64,000 nucleotides of DNA from the NCBI GenBank assembly GCA_020137815.1, contig CM035358.1, forward strand, positions 178,356 to 242,355. The letters run 5' to 3'. A model generated the notes under the pieces. It ran no database searches and was not told the origin of the DNA. It saw only the letters and a program-made list of their open reading frames with translations. Position 1 is the stretch's first letter. Every line of letters starts with the position of its first letter. Below, piece after piece: positions 1 to 10,860 of the stretch. The DNA is from Hormiphora californensis (taxonomy: Eukaryota > Ctenophora > Tentaculata > Cydippida > Pleurobrachiidae). Made by a program: the position numbers and the translations under genes.

Positions 1-506
1 AGTGGGCGTTATATGCTATAACACCTGGGGGGGGTTCAACCTAAAAATTTCCATTTCCATTTGCCAAAATCCGGGTATCGATGGAAATTTTTAGAAATTT
101 TTAGAAATTTTTAGAAGTTTTTAGAAATTTTTAGAAGTTTTTAGTACTAAAAATTTCCAAAAATTTCTAAAAATTTCCAAAAATTTCCATTAATTTCCAA
201 AAATTTCTAAAAATTTCTAAAAATTTCCAAAGATTTCCATTGACCAAGAAAAGAAAAATTAACAAAAACTTGAAAATATATAAACACAGTTGTCGAAGAA
301 CTGGTTCCTTTTCCTTACCTCTTGTGACAACTGAGCATCAATAAGTTATTGAATGATAGATAAGACATCGGGGGAGGAGGGGGGGAAGTAATTTTGATAT
401 CTCCTTCTGGTGATCAACACACGCACACGCCCTCTGTACAACAGTTTAAATGGGGAATCTCACACATACACGGGCAGAACTCGGTTAAGGAGAGATTAAT
501 TAGTAT

Positions 507-675
507 TCTGAATAATGAGTTCAGAGCAAGAATTAAACCCTATAGGGTTTGGTAGCTTAGTGGTTTATAGCTCCGAGCATGTCTCTCTGGAGGTCCCCGG
601 TTCAATTCCCGGTCAAACCCAGTATTTTTCGATTTTCTTCCCTATTTAATTCTTGCTCTGAACTCATTATTCAGA
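507..675. mobile_element. Hairpin repeat enclosing a tRNA-like unit (copy 1)
   Basis: A 29-bp arm (507-535) is repeated in inverse at 647-675 and flanks a tRNA-like sequence. The segment from the tRNA-like unit through the right arm recurs in reverse orientation at about 7868-8005, so it is a dispersed repeat. It could be a tRNA-derived SINE or a MITE that captured a tRNA gene. Both copies also share a GTAATTTTGATATCTC stretch on the outer side of the tRNA-like unit. Confidence 0.6.
546..619 (+). tRNA. tRNA-like unit with intact pol III A and B boxes (probably SINE or MITE internal)
   Basis: The sequence folds as a cloverleaf: acceptor GGTTTGG pairs with TCAAACC, the D stem is GCT/AGC, and the T arm is CCCGG-TTCAATT-CCCGG with one C-C mismatch. 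The A box TAGCTTAGTGG and B box GGTTCAATTCC match pol III consensus. The best anticodon placement is TGT at 580-582, but the base before it is A instead of the near-universal T, and the anticodon stem has a mismatch. It is therefore more likely a tRNA-derived repeat than a working tRNA. A related copy lies at 7930-8005. Confidence 0.5.
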
Positions 676-776
676 TAAGACATCGATATCATATATTTTT
701 GGGCAATCCGTACAATTTCTTCAGAAATCATAGCTTCATTGGACAACTAAGGACGCGGACGTCTCGAAAACTGATT

Positions 777-852
777 TAAAAGTAAGTTACCAAATAGCAC
801 AAGATACCTTATGTACTTATATAAGGTGCTATTTGGTAACTTACTTTTAAAT
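777..852. repeat. 75-bp hairpin, MITE-like
   Basis: AAAGTAAGTTACCAAATAGC at the left is mirrored by GCTATTTGGTAACTTACTTT at the right around a short TTATGTACTTATATAA centre. This is a near-perfect short foldback with no coding content. Confidence 0.6.
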
Positions 853-905
853 ATTCCTTCGGACGGGTCCTTTTACCATGACTAAGGTTTCTTAGCATAC
901 AATAT

Positions 906-1606
906 ACTTGATAAACTTGATAAACTTGATAAATAAACTTCATTACAGAATCGTAAACGGTGTCAGTCTTTCAGCATCCCCCTTTTGCTCGAACCTCCAA
1001 AACCCAGTCCATGATAGAATTGTTGTTCCGGGTAGAATAACCCTTCACAGGTGGATTGTCAGGGAAGTGGTCCAGCCAACGGCCCAGCAGGATCTTGAAC
1101 GTGTCTAAGGTCACTGCTGTATTAACCTCTTTCGGTAATGTGTTCCATAACCGAGCGGCCCTCACAGTAAAGGAGTGGAAGTATTTTGTTGAGAATGACT
1201 TCTGTGCTCCACTGTATAGGGTAGGTACCTCAGCTCGGATGCCGAGCCGTTGATGATGGTAAAACCGGGTATTCGTGCTGTTTGGTGCTGCACCATTATA
1301 GATTTTCCACATTTGTATTATCGTATATCGCTCCCTGCGACGTTGCAATGACATCAGTCTTAACATTTTCAGCCTTTCCCAATAGTCAAACTGTGCCATG
1401 TTTTCGATCCTTCTGGTGAACTGTCTCTGGATACTTTCCAGAGCTTGAATGTCCCCAATCTTGTAGGGGGACCAGAGGGGAGAACAGTATTCTACTTTGC
1501 ACCTTATAAGTGACTTGTAGAGTGTCAGCATAGTGGTGACTGATCTGTCCTTAAACGCTCTCAGTGCCCAGGCAGCCATCCTTCGTGCTTCTGAAGAAAT
1601 CCTCAT
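906..1606 (-). pseudogene. LINE reverse transcriptase C-terminal fragment (5'-truncated)
   Basis: The 211-residue frame carries the thumb/C-terminal block of CR1/L2-like LINE proteins: a YKSLIRCKVEYCSPLW segment, QRQFTRRI, and the ending FHSFTVRAARLWNTLP followed by KGYSTRNNNSIMDW. The endonuclease and catalytic RT motifs are absent, so the copy is 5'-truncated. Downstream of the stop on the minus strand the sequence ends in a short tandem of a CTTGATAAA-type unit (906-935 on +), which fits a CR1/L2-style 3' tail. The fragment at 41150-41887 is a close relative with the same C-terminal signature. Confidence 0.8.
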
Positions 1607-2084
1607 GACATGGTCTGTCCAAGAGCCACTGTTTGAGAGAATGATGCATACATAGAAACTTAAACTCTTTTTTAAACTCGATAAGGGATATAGCGAGAAT
1701 AAGTACTAACTTACTGTCGAAAACATGCATAGATTACCTGTCATTACCTTGGAATTGGGTTACCGACGAACTTATATAAACTTCTAAAAGTTTCTAAAAA
1801 CTTCTAAAAATTTCTAAAAATTTCTAAAAACTTCTAAAAATTTCTAAAAATTTCCATTTACTAAAAACTTCCAAAAATTTCCATTGTCCATAAATTTCTA
1901 AAAATTTCTAAAAATTTCTAAAAATTTCCAAAAAATTCTAAAAATTTCCAAAAATTTCCATAAATTTCTAAAAATTTCTAAAAATTTCCAAAATAAAATT
2001 TCCATTTGCCAAAAAAGTGGGTATCAATGGAAATTTTTAGGGTTGAACCCCCCCCCCAACACCTTATGTGTATCAAATATATCG

Positions 2085-2250
2085 CCCTCACTACGTTCGG
2101 GGCGATATATTGCATATCGTCCCCTTGCTCCGCAAGAGGCCGATATGTGTGCATATCACGCCCCGCGCGGGGCGCGATATACAGATACACAACGGTGATA
2201 TAGCACATATACATATTAGTAACTTCGTTACGCATAATATTGTGCTATCC
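2085..2250. repeat. Chain of short GATATA-linked hairpins
   Basis: Successive short inverted repeats (such as CGCCCCGCGCGGGGCG and ACTTCGTTACG contexts) alternate with GATAT/ATATC words. No gene is visible. The pattern may be a structured repeat, but the family is not recognised. Confidence 0.4.
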
Positions 2251-2611
2251 TCCAATCTGCACGCCCATGGAGACATGAGGCCAGATTATGTTCAAAACCA
2301 TGTCAAAACCGTGTCAAAAACCGTGTCACACACACACATACACACACACAGCACGCCACGAATTACTATCTTTAAATATAGGATATCATATCTCACCTTG
2401 TTCGATTTGGTAATGGATCAACATAGGGCCGCTTTCTAATGTACACCGAGAAGGCGAGCTGGGAGAAAGTTTTCTAAAGAGTGATTTTGCCTGGTTGTGA
2501 TACACCTGTAAGTTCTGTTCCTGGAGGAAAAGTAACAGAGTTAGTAAAAAACATTGAAATTTATGGAAAAGTAACACAATTAGTACATAGAAGATAATAT
2601 ATAGCTCATCA

Positions 2612-2955
2612 TTCTTAGACTTAGATGTTAAAGTTATAGAAGAGAAGTTCGAATGGCATTTATACGATAAGAGAAGATATTTCCCATTCAAAGTAGTATC
2701 ATTTCCTAATATTAAATCAAATATTCCTGAGCAACAGAGCTATAACCTAATTATTGGAGAACTATACCGAATTGCTAAATTTTCATCTAAACTAGAATAT
2801 TTCCTAGCTGACTCTAAATTGTTCATTGATAAGCTTATTAAACAGAATTACAAAGTAAATAAAGTTAGAAGAGTGATAAATATTTTTTTGAATATTATGC
2901 CAGCCTGTATTAATAGGTTTTGGCATAACTTTAAAGTTGATGAATTTTTTCCCTG
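2612..2955 (+). pseudogene. Retroelement reverse transcriptase C-terminal fragment
   Basis: One open frame reads [20 protein letters not shown], then a FP-IKSNIP block, [15 protein letters not shown] and a Lys-rich helix ending near NRFW. This SFLDLD...FP..SNIP...Y....L.R pattern is the region after the RT catalytic core in a widespread family of metazoan retroelement proteins. The exact clade (Penelope-like or other) cannot be fixed. There is no catalytic YxDD in view, and the frame runs into a hairpin repeat at about 2951, so it is a truncated copy. Confidence 0.5.
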
Positions 2956-3018
2956 CCCGGGTGAATGCCGAAGGCATTCACCCGGATGCCTTTTTACTTT
3001 GTAAAAAGGCATAGCAGG
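2951..3018. repeat. Double hairpin CCCGGGTGAATGCC...GGCATTCACCCGG plus AAAAGGCAT stem
   Basis: Two overlapping perfect stems are visible: GGGTGAATGCC/GGCATTCACCC, and ATGCCTTTTTAC/GTAAAAAGGCAT. A related stem (GGGTGATTGCC/GGCAATCACCC, with GGGCAGGGA) occurs at 55467-55500, so this is a dispersed foldback motif. Confidence 0.55.
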
Positions 3019-3900
3019 GTTAGAATTCGAAAACGACATTTTGGTATACTAACTAATCGGTAGAGGGACCATTTTGGTCACACTTTCGTTGCGAGGGCAA
3101 CGGTGTAGCAACTAGAGCCGCGCGCACAGTGACGAGCTACTCCTTCATCAAACACCTCATTGACACAGTTTGATGGACGTGTGTGCACGCGCCACTCAAC
3201 AAAACATGAAATGCTCTGCCGCGTGTTTCGCGTGTTACATACACATTTTCATCTTGCGAGTCGAGTGTGAGATATTAGATAAGTAGTTAAGTTGGAATGT
3301 CAAAAGCTGGTTAGCAAGTGTCATGTGATTGGGAGTTAGCTAACTCTAAGCTATGTGAGAAGTATATTGACAGCTAGATCGTATGCATCTCACATTACAT
3401 TATGACCAAGCCTTGTCACTGACATGTGAAACGGTAGGACAGGGAAACTCAGCATTATGAACACATAATGCAATAATTCTTGTTGTTTTGATAAAGGAGC
3501 AGATACAAACTTTGTTATACAGTTTGTAATCACTTCTTTATTTGTTTCTGCGGTTATGTTGTTTTTTTGTACTTAATAATATTTTGTTTTTTGTTTTTTG
3601 TATTTGCTATCATGATGTTTACAATCTTTATTACAGGATGACCGTGAACTGTATGAGTCGAGTGCTGTAAATACACATATTTTGGGTGACAAGTCCCATG
3701 TTCACAGTAAACAGTTGTAGTACATGTTAATATTAGTACCAGAAGATAATATGTAGGGCAAAAGAGGGTAACTTAGAACACTTTTTTCATCAAATGTTAT
3801 TCCATGGGTTGGTGACACGGCCACCCCTACACTGGCCGCGCAAAGCGCAGCAAACGAAGCCCAATTTCATGGGTTATGATGCTGGTTATGATGATGGTTA
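3019..3900. other. No recognised gene
   Basis: Both strands are closed by frequent stops. Nothing resembles an exon with supporting splice sites. The region is probably unique intergenic DNA or old repeat. Confidence 0.5.
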
Positions 3901-4732
3901 AAGATTGATACCTAAAACTTTAGTCTATCGTCTTATTTCGAAAAAGGGAGTCTACCGATATTGGGGGGGGGGGGCGGCTGAAGTTTTTGAAGTTTTTGAA
4001 GTCGACTTCAAAAACTTCAAACAGAAACTTAGGGTGGAAAACTTCAAAAACTTCAAAAACTTCAAAAACTCATATCTCCTAAACCGTTGGAGATAGGCCC
4101 TATGTTGCTTCATAACTCTTATATAAACTTGCATATTCCGAACAAGATACACCCCTTTAAAAATCCTATACAGGGTGTGAACTGCATGTCGTGTTTGCTA
4201 GTCGCGAGCGCGCTTGCGAGACAAGCAAACACGTCAAGGTTCATTAACAAGCATGCTGCTCAGTCATTTTAGATTTAATACACAATGTAAGGATACCATG
4301 TAATAGGTGAGACTCTTGCCGTCACCCTCGTTCAAGTCCCGTGAAAAACGGAGCAGTACACGCAAACTGATGCCCATTTTCCTCGCGTGACCCCGATTCA
4401 GCAGTTTGAGACACCAACTCTTTAGGGGGCCATATCTCAGGAACCAGACAAGATAGGAAAAATCGCCGTCTAACGAGGCGTACAGTTTTTAATCTAGTTT
4501 ACCACTGTACCGGCCGTTTCACTCTCCGACCTAAAACAAAAATCGCAACCCCACAAAACTTCAAAATAATGAAATTCGCATCTCGCATGTCGTGTTGCAT
4601 GTCGTGTTGCATGTCGTGTCATGTTATTGACGCGCTCGCGTTCAACTCTCACACAGCAGCTGCAGAACATGGCGGGAAACATCGAGGAGTAGAGAGAGGG
4701 TCGGTGCCGAATCAAATATTTCTTGATCTTGA

Positions 4733-5392
4733 TCTACTCCATCTCTCAGCTATCCTACCCCTCATCAACTCGATCTCTCAGCTACCCTACCCCTCATCTA
4801 CTCCATCTTTCAGCTACCCTACCCCTCATCTACTCCATCTTTCAGCTACCCTACCCCTTATCTAGTCCATCTCTCAGCTACCCTACTCCTCATCTACTCC
4901 ATCTCTCAGCTTCCCTACCTCCCATTTACTCCATCTCTCAGCTTACCTACCTCCCATTTACTCCATCTCTCAGCTTCCCTACCTCCCATTTACTCCATCC
5001 CTCAGCTTCCCTACCTCCCATTTACTCCATCTCTCAGCTACCCTACCACCCATTTACTCCATCTCTCAGCTTTCCTACCTCCCATTTACTCCATATCTCA
5101 GCTTCCCTACCTGCCATTTACTCCATCTCTCAGATACCCTACCTCCCATTTACTCCATCTCTCAGCTTACCTACCTCCCATTTACTCCATCTCTCAGCTT
5201 CCCTACCTCCCGTTTACTCCATCCCTCAGCTTCCCTACCTCCCATTTACTCTATCTCTCAGCTACCCTACCACCCATTTACTCCATCTCTCAGCTTTCCT
5301 ACCTCCCATTTACTCCATCTCTCAGCTTCCCTACCTCCCATTTACTCCATCTCTCAGCTTCCCTACCTCCCATTTACTCCATCTCTCAGGGG
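4733..5392 (+). repeat. 32-bp minisatellite, forward arm
   Basis: The unit CATTTACTCCATCTCTCAGC plus about 12 bp (TTCCCTACCTCC) repeats with a 32-bp period, measured between unit starts at 4923 and 4955. There are roughly 20 copies with point differences. Frames across it encode only repetitive Ser/Leu/Pro/Tyr sequence and are not genes. Confidence 0.85.
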
Positions 5393-5404
5393 TAGGAATG
5401 TTAG

Positions 5405-6360
5405 GATAAATGAGAGATGGAGTAAATGGGAGGTAGGGAAGCTGAGAGATGGAGTAAATGGGAGGTAGGGAAGCTGAGAGATGGAGTAAATGGGAGGTAG
5501 GGAAGGTAAGCGATGGAGTAAATGGGAGGTAGGGAAGCTGAAAGATGGAGTAAATGGGAGGTAGGGTAGCTGAGAGATGGAGTAAATGGGAGGTAAGGAA
5601 GTTGAGAGATGGAGTAAATGGGAGGTAAGGTAGTTGAGAGATGGAGTGAATGGGAGGTAGGGAAGCTGAGAGATGGAGTAAATGGGAGGTAGGGAAGCTG
5701 AGAGATGGAGTAAATGGGTGGTAGGGTAGCTGAGAGATGGAGTGAATGGGAGGTAGGGTAGCTGAGAGATGGAGTAAATGGGAGGCAGGGATGGAGTAAA
5801 TGGGAGGCAGGGAAGCTGAGAGATGGAGTAAATGGGAGGTAGGGAAGCTGAGAAATGGAGTAAATGGGAGGTAGGTAAGCTGAGAGATGGAGTAAATGGG
5901 AGGTAGGGTATCTGAGAGATGGAGTAAATGGCAGGTAGGGAAGCTGAGATATGGAGTAAATGGGAGGTAGGGTAGCTGAGAGATGGAGTAAATGGGAGGT
6001 AGGGTAGCTGAGAGATGGAGTAGATGAGGAGTAGGGTAGCGGAGAGATGGACTAGATTAGGGGTAGGGTAGCTGAAAGATGGAGTTGATGAGGGCTAGGG
6101 AAGCATAGAGATGGAAACGATTATGGATAGGGATTCCCTACCCCTAATCGTTTCCATCTCTATGCTTCCCTAATAGGGAAGCTGAGAGATGGAGTAGATG
6201 AGGAGTAGGGTAGCTGAGAGATGGACTAGATAAGGGGTAGGGTAGCTGAAAGATGGAGTAGATGAGGGGTAGGGTAGCTGAAAGATGGAGTAGATGAGGG
6301 GTAGGGTAGCTGAGAGATCGAGTTGATGAGGGGTAGGATAGCTGAGAGATGGAGTAGATC
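5405..6360 (-). repeat. 32-bp minisatellite, inverted arm
   Basis: This is the reverse complement of the unit at 4733-5392 (GGAGTAAATGGGAGGTAGGG...), in more copies. It is broken near 6117-6172 by a small internal inversion around TAGGGATTCCCTA. Copies near both outer ends share a TAGATGAGG variant, matching the outer variants of the forward arm. Confidence 0.85.
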
Positions 6361-7614
6361 AAGATCAAGAAATATTTGATTCGGCACCGACCCTCTCTCT
6401 ACTCCTCGATGTTTCCCGCCATGTTCTGCAGCTGCTGTGTGAGAGTTGAACGCGAGCGCGTCAATAACATGACACGACATGCAACACGACATGCAACACG
6501 ACATGCGAGATGCGAATTTCATTATTTTGAAGTTTTGTGGGGTTGCGATTTTTGTTTTAGGTCGGAGAGTGAAACGGCCGGTACAGTGGTAAACTAGATT
6601 AAAAACTGTACGCCTCGTTAGACGGCGATTTTTCCTATCTTGTCTGGTTCCTGAGATATGGCCCCCTAAAGAGTTGGTGTCTCAAACTGCTGAATCGGGG
6701 TCACGCGAGGAAAATGGGCATCAGTTTGCGTGTACTGCTCCGTTTTTCACGGGACTTGAACGAGGGTGACGGCAAGAGTCTCACCTATTACATGGTATCC
6801 TTACATTGTGTATTAAATCTAAAATGACTGAGCAGCATGCTAGTTAATGAACCTTGACGTGTTTGCTTGTCACGCAAGCGCGCTCGCGACTAGCAAACAC
6901 GACATGCAGTTCACACCCTGCTATAGACACTCAGAAACCATTAAAACTGGTCTAGCCCAAAAATAAGTCATGCACACACACAAAATTATGAAAATATCCC
7001 ATTATCCCTCGAATTAGATGAGGTGGAGACTTCATTTTGGCACGTACCCCCACTAACTCGAGGCCGCTGATGATTTTAGTGTCCATAGTTTTTTCACTAC
7101 TCCCTTCATAAAAAATTGCATTTTGTGAAACTGGCAAAAAGGGTGTGGCCCCAAAAATTTTTTTGAAAATTTACATCATAATATTTAAACACTTTCTTAG
7201 CATTTTCTAGGCAATTTTTTGAGTTATAGAATGAAAATTAAATTTGTTTTTACAAAAAAATTAATTTTTTTACACCAAATTGTGCCTTGGATTTTATGGC
7301 TAAGAATCATTGTAAATATCCTAATTTGTGGTAGAAAAAGGGCAGACAAGGCCGGATAACTTTGCCACAATATGTATTAAGCATGAAACTAACCTAAACA
7401 AGTGTAATAAAAGTCACTGATAGCATAAAAAGTAGTTTAGAGTTTTTGAAGTTTTTGAAGTCAACTTCAAAAACTTCAAAAACTCAAAAAGTAGGGTGGA
7501 AAACTTCAAACTTCAAAAACTTCAGCCGGCCCCCCCCCCCCCCCGATATTGTCGAATTTCAATTTCTCTACTGCACCTCCAACAAACTTGTCCAATTCTG
7601 TTTCTGTCCCCTCT

Positions 7615-8205
7615 TTAAAGTAAGAATTGTGCACCGTGTTTTCTCACAAAACTTAGTAGATGAACTGGGGAGTACCACCAGGACTATTGGTACGGTATCG
7701 AAAATTTGATATTTGTCGATATCTCGCGTCACAGACAAGGTAGAGACACCAAAATTTGGTACCCCGGCTATTTTTTGACGCTGAACACGATGCAAGCATC
7801 CATTTCAATCCACAATGCACAGATTTTTCTGAAGAGTAATATTATAAAAGTTCAAATAATGAACATATTAGTATTCTGAATAATGAGTTTAGAGCAAGAA
7901 TTAAAAAGAGAAGAAAATCGAAAAATACTGGGTTTGACCGGGAATTAAACCAGGGACCTCCAGAGAGACATGCTCGGAGCTATAAACCACTAAGCTACCA
8001 AACCCTATGTACTGATATTCAAACTCCTGCCCTTAACTAGACACCATGAGATATCAAAATTACTTTCCAATGAACATATTACTTCATAACTAATGAACGA
8101 GACAGAATTGGAAATTTTCGATACCGTACCAATGGTCCTGGTGGTACTCCCCGTTCATCCACTAAGTTTTGTGAGAAAACACGGCGCACCACTCTAACTT
8201 TAAAG
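7615..8205. mobile_element. Foldback MITE with GGGGAGTACCACCAGGAC arms
   Basis: TTTAAAGTAAGAATTGTGCACCG...GGTACGGTATCGAAAATTT (7615-7715) is mirrored by AAATTTTCGATACCGTACC...CTAACTTTAAAG (8110-8205), with some divergence. The second tRNA-like repeat sits inside. Confidence 0.65.
7930..8005 (-). tRNA. tRNA-like unit, second copy (degenerate)
   Basis: On the minus strand this repeats the unit at 546-619 with an identical A box (TAGCTTAGTGG) and acceptor stem. The B box is altered to GGTTTAATTCC. The flank AGTATTTTTCGATTTTCTTC and the arm up to TTATTCAGAATAC are shared with copy 1. It is a repeat copy and not an independent tRNA gene. Confidence 0.5.
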
Positions 8206-8457
8206 TCGAATTTTTTAATCAAGGGACAGGGGCCGCTCATTTTTGCGTGTTATAATCGAGATCAAGTTCCTGGTAATCTTAAGACTTGAACCCGAAAGCG
8301 TTTCAAAGATAATTTTTTAAGACCTTTTCAATGCAATCAAAATCAAGTCTTTATCTTATCAGGAACAGGAGATATGAGCGAAAACGTTTAGCACACGCAA
8401 AAAGACTTTTGTAAATGTGCGGCCCCCTGTCCCTTGATTAAAAAATTCGACTTTACC
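8199..8457. mobile_element. MITE with TIR AAAGTCGAATTTTTTAATCA
   Basis: The terminal inverted repeats run from AAAGTCGAATTTTTTAATCA with GGGACAGGGGCCGC at the left to the mirror image at 8422-8457. The interior has a partial palindrome around AACTTGATCTCGATTATAACACGC. A second copy (about 20640-20846) keeps the interior and the right end, so the family is dispersed. Confidence 0.7.
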
Positions 8458-8523
8458 AGCTGCAGAACCCGTTATCAAAAACCATATTTACTGTACGTGG
8501 AGGCTAGAAACACTTAATTATTA

Positions 8524-9450
8524 GATAATAATAATAATAATAGCAGCATTTGTATACACGCTCATACCATATAGGTTACTAGAATAAAGTCCTAGTTATC
8601 TACACGGCAATCAGAGCGGTTCACCATTGCAAAATATATTCTAAAATCTAAAATTAATCGAAAATATTTAAAATCCTATTTGAAAGTCCGGTGCTCTGAT
8701 GCCCAAAAGTCCATATTCAAAACCTAACTAAATTTATAAACACACAAACTCAGACCTTAACTCTGTCTCTCACACTTCCACCACCTTGCCACCCCGAATC
8801 CCAAAACTCTTCCCAGGCTCCGCCTCCTTCCTCTCCTTCAGTTTCACAACCAGATGCCTCCTCTCCTCCCTCTCATCAGGAGAACGGTCTGGGGAGATGT
8901 AAAAATTCTTATGTCTATCAGAGTTCTTCAGACCTTTCTTATAAGAAATAACCTGGTCTCGGAACTCCCTGCCACACAGACGGAGCTTCACAGGCCGGTC
9001 AGAGCCCTCCTTGTACTTTCCCAGTCGCTGCATACTATTAATGCCAGTTAGACCCACACCCATGTAGGTAAACACTAGATTAACATCATGCTCCAGATCT
9101 AGATTGTTCTCAGTTGGGTCATCAGTCAAACCACGAACAATTACATTGCTTATCCTGTCTTCTGTAGCTACTACTATAGCCTGGCGAACTCGTTTCGGTG
9201 CCAGCGCTGTGTCGCAACCCTTCTGGAGTACAGAAGAGAAACTCTTTATCTCCTGTTCAGCTGTAGATTGCACTGCAGTGATCTCCTTGTCTCTCTTCTC
9301 AAGTAGTTGGCACTGTAACTTTATAAGACTTTCCTAAGACTCCACTAGGGCTTTCTGTGCAGCAATAACCTCCTCTTGGATCTCCATCTGTCTCCTCTCA
9401 CTCTCTTCAACTTCATTACACCAACGGTCAAGTACTGGGTAACATCTCTC
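8524..9450 (-). pseudogene. Non-LTR retrotransposon ORF1 (gag-like), C-terminal part and 3' end
   Basis: Reading leftwards from the mini-Polinton junction at 9450, the frame gives a coiled-coil region rich in Glu/Lys/Gln (EVEESERRQMEIQEEVIAAQ and onward). It continues with a LINE-1 ORF1-like RRM/CTD segment containing SNVIVRGLTDDPTENN, YMGVGLTGINSMQRLGKY and a basic tail, and stops at 8770. One in-frame TAG interrupts the coiled coil near 9335. Only about 230 bp of untranslated sequence separates the stop from an (ATT)n tail at 8524-8543, so no ORF2 follows. The N-terminal part is on the other side of the Polinton (13238-13535), and the frame is continuous across the duplicated target site. 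Confidence 0.7.
9445..9450. repeat. 6-bp target-site duplication, left (TCTCTC)
   Basis: TCTCTC precedes the first base of the left inverted repeat. The same hexamer follows the right inverted repeat at 13238-13243. Confidence 0.75.
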
Positions 9451-10137
9451 AGTAGTTGGAATCCTGTGAAACGAGCACAGGCAATGACGTCACAGGACGC
9501 CCCTACTACATTTCGAATAATTACATAATTATGTATAATTATGCATAATTATGTAATTATTCAATTTATGCAAAATTCGCATATTTCCCCCTCCTCAGGT
9601 GTACCATACTAACACCGTGCTAGCAATATGCAATGTAATTTATGTACCCTACTAGTACCCAACAGTACCCTACTAAGTAGTACCCTACTAGTACCCTACT
9701 AGTACCCAACAGTACCCTACTAGTACCCTACAGTACCATACTAGTACCCTACTAGTACCCAACAGTACCCTACTAGTACCCTACAGCTGTACCACATAAG
9801 AAATTAAAAACACATTCCAGTTAAATGCTAAATATTCTATACAATAATCACTGCGCTGGCAAGCGCAAAGGTGGCCCCATATTGTATAATGCGTGTGTAA
9901 TTGAGGTGGTATCTCCCTTATATTACTAGCAATATGTGCATGTACTGTATGTACTCTACTAGTACCCTACGTAGGGTAATAAAATTGCACGTACAGTACA
10001 AGTACCATACTAGCACCGTACTAACCCCGTACTAGCCCCGTATTAGTACCGTACTAGCATCGTACTAACTTCGTATTATCAAAAAGTATAATATTCTGTA
10101 ATGATTTTAGATATAAAAGGAACATGGGAGAAACATC
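9451..10137 (+). repeat. Left terminal inverted repeat of the mini-Polinton
   Basis: The arm runs from AGTAGTTGG through CGCCCCTACTACATTTCG, an AT-rich palindromic ATAATTATG block, tandem GTACCCTACTA units, and ends at ATATAAAAGGAACATGGGAG. It matches the right arm apart from indels: a segment near 9835-9945 differs. The GTACCCTACTA tandem is subterminal in both arms. Confidence 0.75.
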
Positions 10138-10460
10138 GTAGGAACAGAGAGAAAAAATGGTAGGAATAGGGTAGGAACAAGAGAAGAAGAGAGAAGCAGA
10201 GTAGGAGCAAGGTTGGAATAAAACGGAGAAAAAAGGAACAGAATAAGAACATGATAGGAAAAAAAGTGAGAAAAAGGGAACAGGGTAATAACAAGGTAGA
10301 AATAAAACAAGGGGGGTCGAGATGCAGAGAGTAGGGAAAATGGAACGGGGAAGGAATAAAACAGAGTAGTGAGGAACGATATAAGAACTATGACCAAAAG
10401 AAAGGAGCAACGTATGTATATTTGTGTTATGCCAATTGTGAACCGTTGGTCCAGGAGTAG

Positions 10461-10469
10461 TATATAAGG
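10461..10469 (+). promoter_or_regulatory. TATA box for the 117-aa gene
   Basis: TATATAAGG lies 43 bp upstream of the ATG at 10504, in sequence without other ATGs between. It fits a pol II TATA promoter with a very short leader. Confidence 0.55.
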
Positions 10470-10503
10470 GGCTTAGTCTTACGATAATTCATTTCTAGTT
10501 ATA

Positions 10504-10857
10504 ATGTCTCGAAAAGGTTGCCGCAAAGTGGATTACGATAGTGATTCGCAAAATTCTGAAGATTGTGAATCCAATGCATCAGTGTGTGAGTCTATTGAAT
10601 CAATTATTGATGATCATGAGCATCCATATGCTAATCTACTTAACTGCTTTGGATTCCGAGAAATTATCAATGAAGACGTTAATGAAATTGAACTAAACGA
10701 AGGCGAAGCATTGTTGATGGAATTTTTGCGAAAAACTGAATCGCTTAATGTCATTAAAGAAGTCCTCCAGCAAAATGAAGAATTGGCTAAACAGCTCTGC
10801 GATAAAGTCTATCCAAATAAAGAAGAAAAGTGTTCCAAATGCAAGCACAGTAAATGA
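10504..10857 (+). CDS. Mini-Polinton acidic 117-aa protein, function unknown
   Basis: I do not recognise this protein. It starts MSRKGCRKVDYDSDS, continues with an acidic Ser/Glu/Asp-rich region (to about residue 40), a mixed helical middle (LLMEFLRKTESLNVIKEVLQ, about 77-97), and ends with a small Cys cluster KCSKCKHSK. There is no signal peptide or membrane segment. A TATA box lies 43 bp upstream, and the stop is only 35 bp before the next ATG, with another TATA box in that gap. The coding frame is intact, which suggests recent activity or constraint. It may be a structural or regulatory protein of the element; this is a guess from position only. Confidence 0.65.
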   Translation: MSRKGCRKVDYDSDSQNSEDCESNASVCESIESIIDDHEHPYANLLNCFGFREIINEDVNEIELNEGEALLMEFLRKTESLNVIKEVLQQNEELAKQLCDKVYPNKEEKCSKCKHSK

Positions 10858-10860
10858 AGC

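Larger units (their letters stand above)
25..2058. repeat. Outer inverted-repeat element with AT-rich AAATTTCTAAA-type satellite arms
   Basis: A G-run followed by GGTTCAACC near 25-41 is mirrored by GGTTGAACC and a C-run at 2040-2058. Inside each end lie arrays of short variants of AAATTTCTAAA and AAATTTCC (about 44-240 and 1775-2035). The element now contains a tRNA-like unit, a small hairpin and a LINE fragment, so it looks like an old palindromic MITE that later took insertions. The family is not recognised. Confidence 0.6.
4171..6920. mobile_element. 2.75-kb palindrome with inverted minisatellite core
   Basis: CAGGGTGTGAACTGCATGTC at 4171 is mirrored at 6901-6920. The arms stay almost identical through the GAAACGGCCGG... 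block and the CGCGCTCGCG/CATGTCGTG block, down to the minisatellite. The core is a 32-bp tandem in one orientation followed by the same unit in the other. No transposase is seen. It is most simply a non-autonomous foldback element. Confidence 0.75.
3955..7552. mobile_element. Palindromic element with GAAGTTTTT-rich arms (outer shell)
   Basis: The left end reads GATATTGGGGG...GGCGGCTGAAG followed by GAAGTTTTT repeats (3955-4075). The right end is its inverse, CTTCAAAAACTTC repeats then CAGCCGGCCCCC...GATATT (7440-7552). It encloses a second, larger palindrome and non-coding spacer. Confidence 0.65.

Noticed and set aside
580-582. Functional threonine tRNA (anticodon TGT)
   Set aside because: The base before the anticodon is not T, stems have mismatches, and the unit is part of a repeated element.
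4723-5409. 228-residue Ser/Leu/Pro/Tyr repeat protein
   Set aside because: It is the 32-bp minisatellite read through; the same unit is present in inverse next to it.
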